A DNA stretch of 64,000 nt from Caulobacter rhizosphaerae (GTDB lineage Bacteria; Pseudomonadota; Alphaproteobacteria; Caulobacterales; Caulobacteraceae), in the NCBI RefSeq assembly GCF_010977555.1, contig NZ_CP048815.1:1054001-1118000 (forward strand), given 5' to 3'. The notes beneath the pieces are model-generated. The model saw nothing but the letters and a program-made list of their open reading frames with translations. It did not search any database and was not told the DNA's origin. Positions 14,825-25,465 of the stretch are shown here, piece after piece. Position 1 is the stretch's first letter; the number at the start of each line of letters is the position of its first letter. Position numbers and translations under genes: made by a program.

Positions 14825-15949
14825 ATGAGAGATTTCAAGGGCATGAAGCGCCAGCGCGGCCGCAACAATCGCGGTGGAGCGGGTAACGGCGGCAAGCCTC
14901 AGCAGCACAACGCCAACCGGGCCTTCGATTCGAACGGCCCCGAAGGCGTGAAGGTGCGCGGCGCGGCCCAGAGCGTCTACGAGAAGTACCAGCAGCTGGC
15001 CCGCGACGCGACGTCGTCCGGCGACCGGGTCCTGGCCGAGAACTACCTGCAGCACGCCGAGCACTATTTCCGCGTCCTGCGCGCCATCCAGCCGAATCGT
15101 CCGGTCAGCGACATCGTCGGCAAGGACGCCTATTCGGCCTACGAGATCGACTTCGAGGCCGAGCCCGAGGAACAGCCCGAGGCGTCGGAAGCGGTCCAGG
15201 CCGAGGCTCCGGCCGAGGGCGAGGGCGGCGAAGGCCAGGGCGGCGAACAGCGTCGCGACCGGTTCGAGAACCGTCCCCGCGAGGATCGCCAGCGCGACGA
15301 CCGTCCCCGCGACAACCAGAACCGCGACCGTGACCGCGATGGTCAGAGTCAGGGTCAGGGCCGTCGCGACCGCTGGCGCGATCGTGACGATCGCCCCCGT
15401 GACGATCGCCCCCGTGACGATCGCCCCCGTGACGACAGGCCCCGCGACGACCGTCCCCGCGATGACCGGCCCCGGGAGGATCGCCCGCGCGATGATCGTC
15501 CCCGTGACGACCGCCCGCGGGAAGACCGCTTCCGCGACGAGCGTCCCCGGGAGGAGCGGCCCCGTGACGAGCGTCCCCGCGAGGACCGCGTCCGCGAAGA
15601 CCGTCCGGTCGCCGCCGAGGGCGCCGAACAGCCGCAGGCCGAAGGCCGCCGCGAGCGTCCGCGCCGTGAACGGGCGCCGCGCGACCGCGATCCGATGGCG
15701 GTGATCGAGCCGCAGGCCACGCCGCTGACCAGCGAGGCTCCGGCCTCGCCGCTGCTGCGCAGCCAGGACGGCGACGTCAGCCACGCCCCGGCCTTCCTGG
15801 GCCGCAAGTCGACCCGCGCCGAGGCTCCGGCCGAAGCGGCTCCGGCGGCTCCGGCCGCGGCGGAGGGCGAGGCTCCGGCCAAGCCCAAGCGCCGCCGCGC
15901 CCCGCGCAGCTTCGAAGGCGCCGCCGCGCCGGGGTCGGAAGAGGCTTAA
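14825..15949 (+). CDS. DUF4167 domain protein with RPRDD-repeat tail
   Basis: A protein of 374 residues. The N-terminus (MKRQRGRNNRGG then VRGAAQSVYEKYQQLARDATSSGDRVLAENYLQHAEHYFRVL) is the DUF4167 domain found across alphaproteobacteria. The middle is a long array of 5-residue units (R-P-R-D/E-D) at about residues 185-260, encoded by 15-nt tandem repeats. The tail is Ala/Glu-rich and ends in a basic patch KPKRRRAPRSF. It is probably an RNA- or ribosome-associated disordered protein, but this is inference. The start could also be ATG 14843 (MKRQRG), six codons later. Confidence 0.85.
   Translation: MRDFKGMKRQRGRNNRGGAGNGGKPQQHNANRAFDSNGPEGVKVRGAAQSVYEKYQQLARDATSSGDRVLAENYLQHAEHYFRVLRAIQPNRPVSDIVGKDAYSAYEIDFEAEPEEQPEASEAVQAEAPAEGEGGEGQGGEQRRDRFENRPREDRQRDDRPRDNQNRDRDRDGQSQGQGRRDRWRDRDDRPRDDRPRDDRPRDDRPRDDRPRDDRPREDRPRDDRPRDDRPREDRFRDERPREERPRDERPREDRVREDRPVAAEGAEQPQAEGRRERPRRERAPRDRDPMAVIEPQATPLTSEAPASPLLRSQDGDVSHAPAFLGRKSTRAEAPAEAAPAAPAAAEGEAPAKPKRRRAPRSFEGAAAPGSEEA
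15384..15600 (+). repeat. 15-nt tandem repeat array inside the DUF4167 gene
   Basis: About 14 units of a 15-nt word, typified by GATCGCCCCCGTGAC, encoding R-P-R-D-D with D/E variation. The first four or five units are nearly identical, and later units have drifted. Such arrays expand and contract by slippage, so the length probably differs between strains. Confidence 0.85.
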
Positions 15950-16012
15950 GCGCCTTCTGGTCGCCCGGTTTCTGGCCGCCCGGTACGCTGGGCGACACCC
16001 TCTCTGCTCTCA

Positions 16013-16043
16013 GCCGTCATCCCGGGCCCTTGCGCCCGGGATT
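16013..16043. terminator. Hairpin between convergent genes (family D half-element)
   Basis: CCCGGGC (16021-16027) pairs with GCCCGGG (16034-16040) around a short loop. The flanks CCGTCAT and GGATTT match one arm of the family D repeats. It sits between the DUF4167 stop and the convergent secreted-protein stop and probably ends both transcripts. Confidence 0.5.
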
Positions 16044-16066
16044 TCCGCGTGGGCGGCGATCCAGCC

Positions 16067-16561
16067 TCAATCGGTGGGTTTGACGGGATGATCCGGCGCG
16101 CCTGAAGGCGCCTTGTCCTTCAGGCCCAACTGTTCCCGGATTCGCCTGGCCAGATCCCGGGTCTCCGGGACCGTCATGCCGCCGGCGATCTGCAGGCTGG
16201 ACCCCGTGATCGGCTCCGCCAGATAGGGGGCCGACAGCAGGACGCCGTCCAGGCAGATCGGCAGCCTGTCGCCCACCCGTCCGTCCTGCAGCGCCACGAA
16301 CCGCGCCCGACCCTGGTCGCTGAGCTCGATCTGGACCAACGGCATGCCCAGGTCGCTGAACTGGGTCTCGACCTCCGTCACGTCGCCCGGCCCGAAGGTT
16401 TCGCCGGCGATCGAAAAGGCGCCGCCGGCCGGGCAGCGCGTCTCGCCGGTCGCGGCGGCCTCGTCCTGGCCTTGCGCGAGGGCCGGCGCATCGATCGCGC
16501 CGAGCCGGAGGGACGCCGCCGCGATCAGCGCCGTGAGCGCGACGGGCTTGTTGGCGGCCAT
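16067..16561 (-). CDS. Secreted protein with SecD P1-head-like domain
   Basis: A protein of 164 residues with a signal peptide (to about APALAQ). The core, MPLVQIELSDQGRARFVALQDGRVGDRLPICLDGVLLSAP followed by EPITGSSLQIAGGMTVPETRDLARRI, matches the P1 head subdomain of the SecD translocase component, which contacts substrates in the periplasm. Here the domain is alone, without the SecD membrane helices. ATG 16561 overlaps the stop of the upstream gene (ATGA), so the two are translationally coupled. Its function as a free domain is unknown. Confidence 0.7.
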   Translation of the reverse strand: MAANKPVALTALIAAASLRLGAIDAPALAQGQDEAAATGETRCPAGGAFSIAGETFGPGDVTEVETQFSDLGMPLVQIELSDQGRARFVALQDGRVGDRLPICLDGVLLSAPYLAEPITGSSLQIAGGMTVPETRDLARRIREQLGLKDKAPSGAPDHPVKPTD

Positions 16562-17118
16562 CAGGCGGGAGGCTGCAACTGGCCGTCGTACTCGCATCCG
16601 ATCAGCGTCTTGCCCGGAAACGCCGGATGATTCGTGATCTTCAGGGACGAACGGTTCTTGAAGCGAAATCCCGATTCCGGATCCAGCTGGGTCGAGTCGT
16701 CGACCAGGCGTTCGCCCATGAAGCGTCCGGTCCCCGCAAGAACGTTGGTGACGCCCTGCGCCGCGCCGAGCGCGGTGGCGTCCGGCAGGTCGAGGACCGC
16801 CATCATCGCCGAACCCTTGAAGGCCACGGTGCTGGTGGTCTGGCCGAAGACGTTGAGCGGCTTGGGCAGGCGATAGGCCGAGAAGATCGGGCTTGGGGGC
16901 GGCAGCCTGACCCAGCCGCGCGCCTTGGCGCCGCCTGGGCTGTCGTCATCGCTGACCGACATCGAAAACCCGACATAGTGGCCGCCGTCGATCTTGCAGG
17001 CCAGGATGTCGGCGATATCGACCGTGGCCGGATCGAACGGCGCGGTCTCCGCGGCGTGGGCGGTCGCGACCGAGCACGACGCCAGCACGGCGAGCGCCGC
17101 CATAGACTTGATCCGCAT
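16561..17118 (-). CDS. Secreted hypothetical protein
   Basis: A protein of 185 residues with a clean signal peptide (MAALAVLASCSVATAHA, cleavage near AHAAE). The mature protein starts with DPATVDIADILACKIDG and has no motif I can name. It has two cysteines in the mature part, one near each end, which may pair in the periplasm. ATG 17118 follows AGGAGATG. It overlaps the downstream SecD-head-like gene by four bases, so the pair is a two-gene operon of exported proteins. It is divergent from the M20 peptidase gene across 156 bp. Confidence 0.65.
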   Translation of the reverse strand: MRIKSMAALAVLASCSVATAHAAETAPFDPATVDIADILACKIDGGHYVGFSMSVSDDDSPGGAKARGWVRLPPPSPIFSAYRLPKPLNVFGQTTSTVAFKGSAMMAVLDLPDATALGAAQGVTNVLAGTGRFMGERLVDDSTQLDPESGFRFKNRSSLKITNHPAFPGKTLIGCEYDGQLQPPA

Positions 17119-17274
17119 GGTCCATCTCCTGTTCGGCGTTCGGCTTTGGTCCCTGATAGCCGACAATCGGGTCCTGGCAACGCAAGGATCGCCGCGGGCG
17201 TCGGCGGTCAACCTCGCCCATTGCGCTGGGCGGCGAACCCCGCCTAGCTTCGTTCCACACATTAGGGGACGACC

Positions 17275-18684
17275 ATGCGCGGCAAGACCAAGAGCTTTCT
17301 CCTGACGGCGGCCGCCTTGTCGGCCTTGGCCGCGACCTCCGCCAAGGCGCAGGATTCGAGCGAGGCGGCGTTCCGCGGCCTCTACAAGGAACTGGTCGAG
17401 ATCAACACCACCGCCTCGGTCGGCAGCTGCACGGCGGCCGCGCAGGCCATGGGCGCGCGGCTGAAGGCGGCGGGCTTCCCCGACAGCGACGTGCGCGTGG
17501 TGTTCCCCGACGAGCATCCCAAGGCCGGCGCCCTGCTGGCCACCCTGCACGGCAAGGACCCCAAGGCCGGCGCCATCCTGCTGATGGCCCACATCGACGT
17601 GGTCGAGGCCAAGCGCGAGGACTGGGCGCGCGACCCGTTCAAGCTGGTCGAGGAGGACGGCTATTTCTACGCCCGGGGCGCCAGCGACGACAAAGCCATG
17701 GCGGCGATCTTCACCGACAGCCTGGTGCGCTACAAGCAGGAGGGCTTCAAGCCCCGGCGCGACCTCAAGCTGGCCCTGACCTGCGGCGAGGAGGGCGGCC
17801 AGTTCAACAGCGTGCCCTGGCTGCTGGAGAAGTATCCCGAGGCCATGAAGGCCGACTTCGCCCTGAATGAGGGCGACGACAGCCAGCTGGACGAAAAGGG
17901 CCAGCCCCGGCTGCTGGGCATCCAGGTCGGCGAGAAGGTCTACATGGACTACAATCTCGAAGTGACCAACGCCGGCGGCCACTCTTCGCGGCCGGTCAAA
18001 GACAACGCGATCTACCACCTGGCCAATGGCCTGGCGCGGCTGGGGGCCTACGACTTCCCGATCGCCCTGAACGACGCCACCAAGGGCTATTACGAGCAGA
18101 GCGCCAGGATCGAGCCCGATCCCGAAGTGGCGGCCGCCATGCGGGCCATGGTCAAGGATCCCGCCGACGCCGCGGCCGCCGCCGTCCTGGCCCGCGACCC
18201 GGGACGCAACAGCATGATGCGCACCACCTGCGTGGCCACCATGGTCGAGGCCGGCCACGCGCCCAACGCCCTGCCGCAGCGGGCCAAGGCCAACGTCAAC
18301 TGCCGCATCCTGCCGGGCAATGATCCCAAGGTCGTCCGCGACCAGCTGGAGCAGATCGTCGCCGACCCGGCCATCAAGATCACCCTGGCCGCCGACCCCG
18401 ACCCGGTCAGCCCGCCGCCGCCGCTGACGCCGAAGATCATGGCTCCGGCCACCAAGGTCGCGAGCAAGATCTGGCCCGGCGTGCCGTTCATCCCGGCCAT
18501 GCTGACCGGCGCCACCGACGGCCGCTTCACCAACGCCGCGGGCGTGCCGACCTACGGCCTGTCGGGCCTGATGGCCGGCGTCGACGGCGACCACATCCAC
18601 GGCCTGAACGAGCGCATCCAGGTCAAGGCGCTGATGAACGGCCGCCAGTTCCTCTACGAGGTGGTCAAGCTGTACGCGGAGTAG
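17275..18684 (+). CDS. M20/M28-type zinc peptidase, exported
   Basis: A protein of 469 residues with a signal peptide to about residue 25 (KAQDSS). The zinc ligands fit the M20 pattern: His106 and Asp108 in LLMAHIDVVEA, an Asp near 138-139 in ARGASDDK, Glu172/173 in CGEEGG, an acidic residue in NEGDDS, and His in GDHIHGLNER. An inserted dimerisation domain carries AGGHSSRP. Relatives release amino acids from peptides or acyl conjugates in the periplasm. ATG 17275 is preceded by GGGGACGACC. The substrate is unknown. Confidence 0.92.
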   Translation: MRGKTKSFLLTAAALSALAATSAKAQDSSEAAFRGLYKELVEINTTASVGSCTAAAQAMGARLKAAGFPDSDVRVVFPDEHPKAGALLATLHGKDPKAGAILLMAHIDVVEAKREDWARDPFKLVEEDGYFYARGASDDKAMAAIFTDSLVRYKQEGFKPRRDLKLALTCGEEGGQFNSVPWLLEKYPEAMKADFALNEGDDSQLDEKGQPRLLGIQVGEKVYMDYNLEVTNAGGHSSRPVKDNAIYHLANGLARLGAYDFPIALNDATKGYYEQSARIEPDPEVAAAMRAMVKDPADAAAAAVLARDPGRNSMMRTTCVATMVEAGHAPNALPQRAKANVNCRILPGNDPKVVRDQLEQIVADPAIKITLAADPDPVSPPPPLTPKIMAPATKVASKIWPGVPFIPAMLTGATDGRFTNAAGVPTYGLSGLMAGVDGDHIHGLNERIQVKALMNGRQFLYEVVKLYAE

Positions 18685-18755
18685 ATCGCAGTTGCGCGGG
18701 ACTGGCTGTTATGATGGACCAACCCGAGATACGTTTTCTTCGGTAGTGTAGGCGA

Positions 18756-19265
18756 ATGATGAAAATCACAAACAGTGTCCCAAAGCCTTTTAGAAGTCGG
18801 GCCTTGTTTTGGTTTTTTCTACTCTTACCACCATCGTTGTTCGCAATTTTGTGGTTGTCGGCCTTAGCGTATGCTGACCGTCAAGGTCATATGTTAATCG
18901 CGATCAATCCATTGGTTGGCGGCATCTGGTGGTCGCCCCTGGCGATTTTTCTATTCGCGACGTATTTGCCGTATTTATACGTGCTGACTGTACCTGTTTG
19001 GATAGCAGCTCGATTAGTCAGCGAGGTCCGCAGCGACGCAGTCTACATATGTACTTGCGCGGCGGCAGGGGCGGTGATGGGTGGACTGGCACTCTTTGCA
19101 AAGTGGCTGGCTCCCGAAGAGTCACGGGCTGTTGCTGCGGCGATGTTTGCGGCAATTGGCGGCACCTCTGCACTGGTCTGCTCGCTGCTTACTTACCGGC
19201 TACGCCCCGCTAGTCAGCCTAGACACAACTGTGAGCGGACTGAGGACGCTCCGGGCTGGCCTTAG
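18756..19265 (+). CDS. Hypothetical four-helix membrane protein in a low-GC patch
   Basis: A protein of 169 residues with about four hydrophobic helices (roughly 17-40, 47-75, 75-90 and 100-155) and a polar tail. Its codons use A/T in third positions far more than any neighbouring gene, and the flanking DNA from about 18690 to 19400 is also AT-richer. This suggests recent acquisition or weak selection. No family is recognised. The start ATGATG at 18756 has no strong ribosome site. It could be a poorly expressed or orphan gene. Confidence 0.55.
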   Translation: MMKITNSVPKPFRSRALFWFFLLLPPSLFAILWLSALAYADRQGHMLIAINPLVGGIWWSPLAIFLFATYLPYLYVLTVPVWIAARLVSEVRSDAVYICTCAAAGAVMGGLALFAKWLAPEESRAVAAAMFAAIGGTSALVCSLLTYRLRPASQPRHNCERTEDAPGWP

Positions 19266-19415
19266 ACGAAGCCTTGTTCTGTCTAGACGAGATATACGAA
19301 ACTTTACGCGGATGGGAAGTAGATCCAGCGGCTCGTCTCCCGTTAAGGATAAGTTCCTGGCCGGATCACAACTTCGACGCTAAGCTCGGGCTCGCTGAAG
19401 GGGGCGAACCCGGAC

Positions 19416-20459
19416 ATGCCCGGAGCTGCGAATACCGAGCATCGAAACGAGGCCAGCCCAGGCGATGTCGAGGCGCGCTATCGCGCCATCGTCGACACCG
19501 CCGTCGATGCGATCGTGGTGATCGACGAAATGGGCCGGGTCGAGGCCTTCAACCCGGCGGCCGAGCGCCTGTTCGGCTATGCGTCGGCCGAGATGTTCGG
19601 GCGCAACATCCACATCCTGATGCCCGAGCCCTACCACGCCGAGCACGACGGCTATCTGGGCCGCTATCGCCAGACCGGCGAGCGGCGGATCATCGGCATC
19701 GGCCGCGAGGTCTCCGGCCGGCGGCGCGACGGCTCGACCTTTCCGCTGGAGCTGTCGATCGCCGAATGGCGCGAGAACGGCAAGCGCTTCTTCACCGGGG
19801 TGATGCGCGACGTCACCGAGCGCAAGCGGGCCGAGGAGCTGCAGCTGCTGCTGGTCAACGAGCTCAATCACCGGGTCAAGAACACCCTGGCCACCGTGCA
19901 GTCCGTGGCCGGTCAGACCCTGCGCAACGCCACCGACCTCAACGGGGCCCGCGATTCCCTGAACACCCGGCTGCTGGCCCTGGCCCGCGCCCACGACATC
20001 CTGACCCTCGAAAGCTGGGACGGGGCGGACCTGCGCGACGTGGTCGCCTCGCTGATCGGCTCGCACGGGGATTCCGGCCGGTTCAGGACCGACGGGCCGC
20101 CCCTGCGGCTGGCGCCCAAGGCGGCGCTGTCCCTGTCGCTGGCCCTGCACGAACTGATGACCAATGCGACGAAATATGGCGCGCTGTCCAACGAGGCTGG
20201 GCGGGTGGCCCTGACCTGGGCGCGCGTCAAGGATGACGGGGTCGAGCGGCTGAAATTGCGTTGGGAGGAAATCGATGGTCCTGCGGTCAGCACGCCAAGC
20301 CGCCAGGGCTTCGGCAGCCGCCTCATCACGGGCGGATTGGCGCGGGAGCTGGGCGGTGAGGTCCGGCTCGACTACCCGCCGACCGGCGTCGTCTGCACGA
20401 TCACGTCCGAATTCGCCAAGCCCGGAGAGCCCAGCCGCTTCACCCGCGGCGCCGCCTGA
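19416..20459 (+). CDS. PAS-domain sensor histidine kinase, HWE/HisKA_2 type
   Basis: A protein of 347 residues. The PAS domain (about 20-135) is FixL-like (IVVIDEMGRVEAFNPAAERLFGY). The dimerisation helix has the phosphoacceptor region LLVNELNHRVKNTLATVQS, typical of HisKA_2/HWE kinases. The ATP domain shows LHELMTNATKYGAL (N box) and GFGSRLI (G box). It has no membrane segment, so it is a cytoplasmic sensor. No haem- or flavin-binding cysteine motif is obvious. The next gene is a lone receiver whose start overlaps or abuts this one, so the two form a two-component pair. Confidence 0.9.
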   Translation: MPGAANTEHRNEASPGDVEARYRAIVDTAVDAIVVIDEMGRVEAFNPAAERLFGYASAEMFGRNIHILMPEPYHAEHDGYLGRYRQTGERRIIGIGREVSGRRRDGSTFPLELSIAEWRENGKRFFTGVMRDVTERKRAEELQLLLVNELNHRVKNTLATVQSVAGQTLRNATDLNGARDSLNTRLLALARAHDILTLESWDGADLRDVVASLIGSHGDSGRFRTDGPPLRLAPKAALSLSLALHELMTNATKYGALSNEAGRVALTWARVKDDGVERLKLRWEEIDGPAVSTPSRQGFGSRLITGGLARELGGEVRLDYPPTGVVCTITSEFAKPGEPSRFTRGAA

Positions 20460-20469
20460 GCCGCTTCGC

Positions 20470-20808
20470 GTGCTGGTCGTCGAGGACGAACTGTTCGTCG
20501 CCATGCTGGTCGAGGACCTGCTGGGCGACCTGGGCTGCGCGATCATCGGGCCGGTCTGTTCGGCGACCGAGGCCGAGGCGGCGGCGCGCGCCGCGGTCTT
20601 CGACTTCGCCCTGCTGGACGTCAATCTCGACGGCGAGACCTCGTTCGCCGCCGCCGACGTGCTGCGCGAACGCAGGATCCCGTTCGCCTTCGTGACCGGC
20701 TATGGCGAGCAGGGCGTGCGGCCGGACCTGCGCGACGTTCCGGTGCTGTCCAAGCCGATCGACCCCCGGCGCCTGGCCCAGGTGATCGAGTCGTCCCGGG
20801 GCGACTGA
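20470..20808 (+). CDS. Single-domain response regulator
   Basis: A receiver of about 112 residues. The acidic pocket is VVEDE, the phosphorylated Asp is in FALLDVNLDGE, and the Lys is in VLSKPID. No output domain is present, so it works by phosphotransfer or protein contact. The start is uncertain: GTG 20470 directly follows the kinase stop and gives a normal-length receiver, whereas ATG 20275 would add a basic extension read from inside the kinase gene. Tight spacing implies coupled translation with the HWE kinase. Confidence 0.8.
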   Translation: MLVVEDELFVAMLVEDLLGDLGCAIIGPVCSATEAEAAARAAVFDFALLDVNLDGETSFAAADVLRERRIPFAFVTGYGEQGVRPDLRDVPVLSKPIDPRRLAQVIESSRGD

Positions 20809-20894
20809 CAGGGCCGGCGCCCGTCTGGCGCGTGGACAAGCGGGGCGCCGATCCGCCAAGGTGGGGCCGTTCCTTCTTCCGCCGGAGTCCCGCC

Positions 20895-21638
20895 TTGCGT
20901 CCCGCGTTCGCCGTCCCGATCCTCGCCGCCCTGGCCCTGTCCGCCTGCGCCTACAATCCCGAACTGGGCCGCCAGCAGATGACCATCGTCAACGACGCCA
21001 GCCTGGCCCAGGCCGGCGAGCAGGCGTGGAGCCAGGCCCTGGCCACCAGCAAGGTCAGCGCGAACCGCGCCGCCAACACCCGGGTGCGGGCGGTCGGCCA
21101 GCGGGTGGTCGAGGCCGCCGGCCTGGGCCAGCGGCCGTGGGACTATGCGGTGTTCGAGGACAACGCCCCCAACGCCTTCGTCCTGCCCGGCGGCCATGTC
21201 GGGGTCACCACGGGCCTGCTGAACCTGGTCGACAACGACGACCAGCTGGCCGCCGTGATCGGCCACGAGGCCGGCCACGTGGTCGCCCGCCACGCGGCCG
21301 AGCGGCAGTCGCAGACCCTGACCTCCAGCCTGGTGCTGGGCGTTCTGGGCGCGGCGGCCGGCTCGTCCGACGCCGCCCGGGCGATCTCCAGCTATGGCGG
21401 CGGCGCGGCCAAGTACGGTTTCCTGCTGCCGTTCTCGCGCAAGCAGGAACTGGAGGCCGACCGCCTGGGCGTCGACTTCATGCAGCGGGCCGGCTACCGC
21501 CCGCGCGAGGCGGTGATCCTGTGGCTGCACATGCAGGCCAACGGCGGCCCCAACACCCCGCAGTTCGCCTCGACCCACCCGTCAGACGCCGCCCGCATCC
21601 AGGCGCTGGAAACCTATATCGCCCAGCGCGGGTGGTAG
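20895..21638 (+). CDS. M48-family metalloprotease lipoprotein
   Basis: A protein of 247 residues with a lipoprotein signal (AALALSACAYN; lipobox LSAC). The zinc motif HEAGH lies in VIGHEAGHVVARHAAER, and the third ligand is in ELEADRLGVDFM. The C-terminus STHPSDAARIQALE is also shared with BepA/LoiP-type periplasmic proteases, which assist outer-membrane protein quality control. TTG 20895 is chosen because GGAG lies nine bases upstream and it gives a normal lipoprotein signal. GTG 20832 would place a charged extension in front. Confidence 0.9.
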   Translation: MRPAFAVPILAALALSACAYNPELGRQQMTIVNDASLAQAGEQAWSQALATSKVSANRAANTRVRAVGQRVVEAAGLGQRPWDYAVFEDNAPNAFVLPGGHVGVTTGLLNLVDNDDQLAAVIGHEAGHVVARHAAERQSQTLTSSLVLGVLGAAAGSSDAARAISSYGGGAAKYGFLLPFSRKQELEADRLGVDFMQRAGYRPREAVILWLHMQANGGPNTPQFASTHPSDAARIQALETYIAQRGW

Positions 21639-21675
21639 GCGCACGACCTTTGCAAACCTTCAAGCCGGGGGGCTG

Positions 21676-22428
21676 ATGACCGAATCCCATGAGCCGACCG
21701 CTCGGAAGCGCCTGTCGGGCGGCTTTTGGCGGCGCGTGCTGGCCGCGCTGATCGACTGGATCTTGGTGGGCGCGCTGGTCTCGACGGTCGGCGCTGTGGC
21801 CTACGGCCAAACCGGCGGTCAGGTCCGTGTACAGCAGGCCGTCCTGATGACGACCGCCTGCGCCCCGACCAGGACGGCGCCTAGAGGGCTGGAACTGCCG
21901 GTGGGGTTCCGGATCGACAGCGCGGTGCTCTGCACGTCGCGATTCTTCGGACACGAAGTCAATCGCTTCGTTAGGCTCAATCAGGTCCAGCAGTCGGGCA
22001 ACGTGATCACGACGATGTGGCGCGCCGGCGCGGTCGACCTGGACGGGCGATTTTTGCCGCGCGTCTTCTTCGCCGACAGCCTAACCGGAATCCTGCTGCT
22101 GGTCGGCCTAACCCTGTCCGAGGGGCTGGTTGGGACGAGCCTGGGCAAGGCCCTGGCGGGGGTTCGGGTCGTCGATACGCGCACTGGAAAGTCCACCCTG
22201 CGCGGCGCCCTGATCCGCAATCTGGTGGTCTACGGCCTATGGGCGACCTTCAACCTGGTGTCGATTCTGAGCGCGATAGGCCTGGTCGACCTCGGCCTTG
22301 GAGGTGCGAGCCTGGTCGCGTCGATCGTGTTCGGGCTGGCCGTGCTGGCGGTGTTTATCGCCATGGCCTTCCAGCGACCGGATCCGTTCTATGATCGCTG
22401 GGCTGGCGTTCAGGTCCGCCGGCGTTAG
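21676..22428 (+). CDS. RDD-family membrane protein
   Basis: A protein of 250 residues with three to four helices. The RDD signature is FWRRVLAALIDWILVGALV near residues 17-35, and the second half has TSLGKALAGVRVVDTRTGKST. A cysteine-containing loop of about 80 residues separates the first and second helices, longer than usual for this family. It starts at ATG 21676, 38 bp after the M48 gene. RDD proteins are poorly characterised; some act in Na+/H+ exchange. The role here is unknown. Confidence 0.8.
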   Translation: MTESHEPTARKRLSGGFWRRVLAALIDWILVGALVSTVGAVAYGQTGGQVRVQQAVLMTTACAPTRTAPRGLELPVGFRIDSAVLCTSRFFGHEVNRFVRLNQVQQSGNVITTMWRAGAVDLDGRFLPRVFFADSLTGILLLVGLTLSEGLVGTSLGKALAGVRVVDTRTGKSTLRGALIRNLVVYGLWATFNLVSILSAIGLVDLGLGGASLVASIVFGLAVLAVFIAMAFQRPDPFYDRWAGVQVRRR

Positions 22429-22446
22429 AGAGTCTGGGTGGGCGCC

Positions 22447-22475
22447 CTTGTGTGGCTGAACGGCCACACCTAAAT
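22447..22475 (+). promoter_or_regulatory. Sigma-32-like heat-shock promoter for clpB
   Basis: CTTG at 22447-22450 and CCTAAAT at 22469-22475, spaced 18 bp, resemble the alphaproteobacterial RpoH pattern (CTTG then C-Y-T-A-T-N-T). A perfect 7-bp dyad GTGTGGC/GCCACAC fills the spacer. It lies about 70 bp upstream of clpB. Assigned by eye. Confidence 0.5.
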
Positions 22476-22542
22476 CCCGTCCTGGGCGGCTCGTGCTCAA
22501 GCGAGGCGAGCGGCCCAAATCCGCCCATGGAGGGGATACCGC

Positions 22543-25137
<2,595 letters not shown>

Positions 25138-25160
25138 ATACCAGCTCAACCGAATCCTTG

Positions 25161-25191
25161 GCGGGCGCGTCCGATGGGCGCGCCCGCTTTT
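25161..25191 (+). terminator. Intrinsic terminator after clpB
   Basis: The stem GCGGGCGCG (25161-25169) pairs with CGCGCCCGC (25179-25187) and is followed by TTTTC. It lies 23 bp after the clpB stop. Confidence 0.85.
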
Positions 25192-25465
25192 CTGTCTGGC
25201 GGAGACGGAAAAACAGGTCCAGGATGGCGGCTCAGCCCTAGCATATTACAAATATTTATTGGGAACCTTTGTTCAGGTTCTGCGTACGCGCGCGCTATTT
25301 AAGAGTGGGTGCAACGCCTTCTCCGCAATGGCCAAGTCTGTCCAGAACAGGCCCAGAATTCGCCTCTTTCGAATGTCGATTTTGACCTGACGAAGCGCCG
25401 CTGCTGGGGTGTGGGACGGCTCAGCTTGGCGCTCGGCATTGAAACAACAGGCGGAAGGGTGTGCC
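25192..25465. other. AT-richer intergenic region before the OmpA-family gene
   Basis: No gene is seen. It holds an AT-rich stretch around 25240-25262 (ATATTACAAATATTTATT) and a dyad GAACCT-N6-AGGTTC at 25263-25280, reasonable for a promoter with an operator. No known regulator site is recognised. Confidence 0.4.

Noticed and set aside
15384..15600. CRISPR-like regular repetition
   Set aside because: Units are 15 nt without spacers and lie in frame within a coding gene.
19274..19415. A separate gene before the HWE kinase
   Set aside because: The frame starts at TTG with no ribosome site and soon merges into the out-of-frame kinase gene; mentioned only as a possible remnant.
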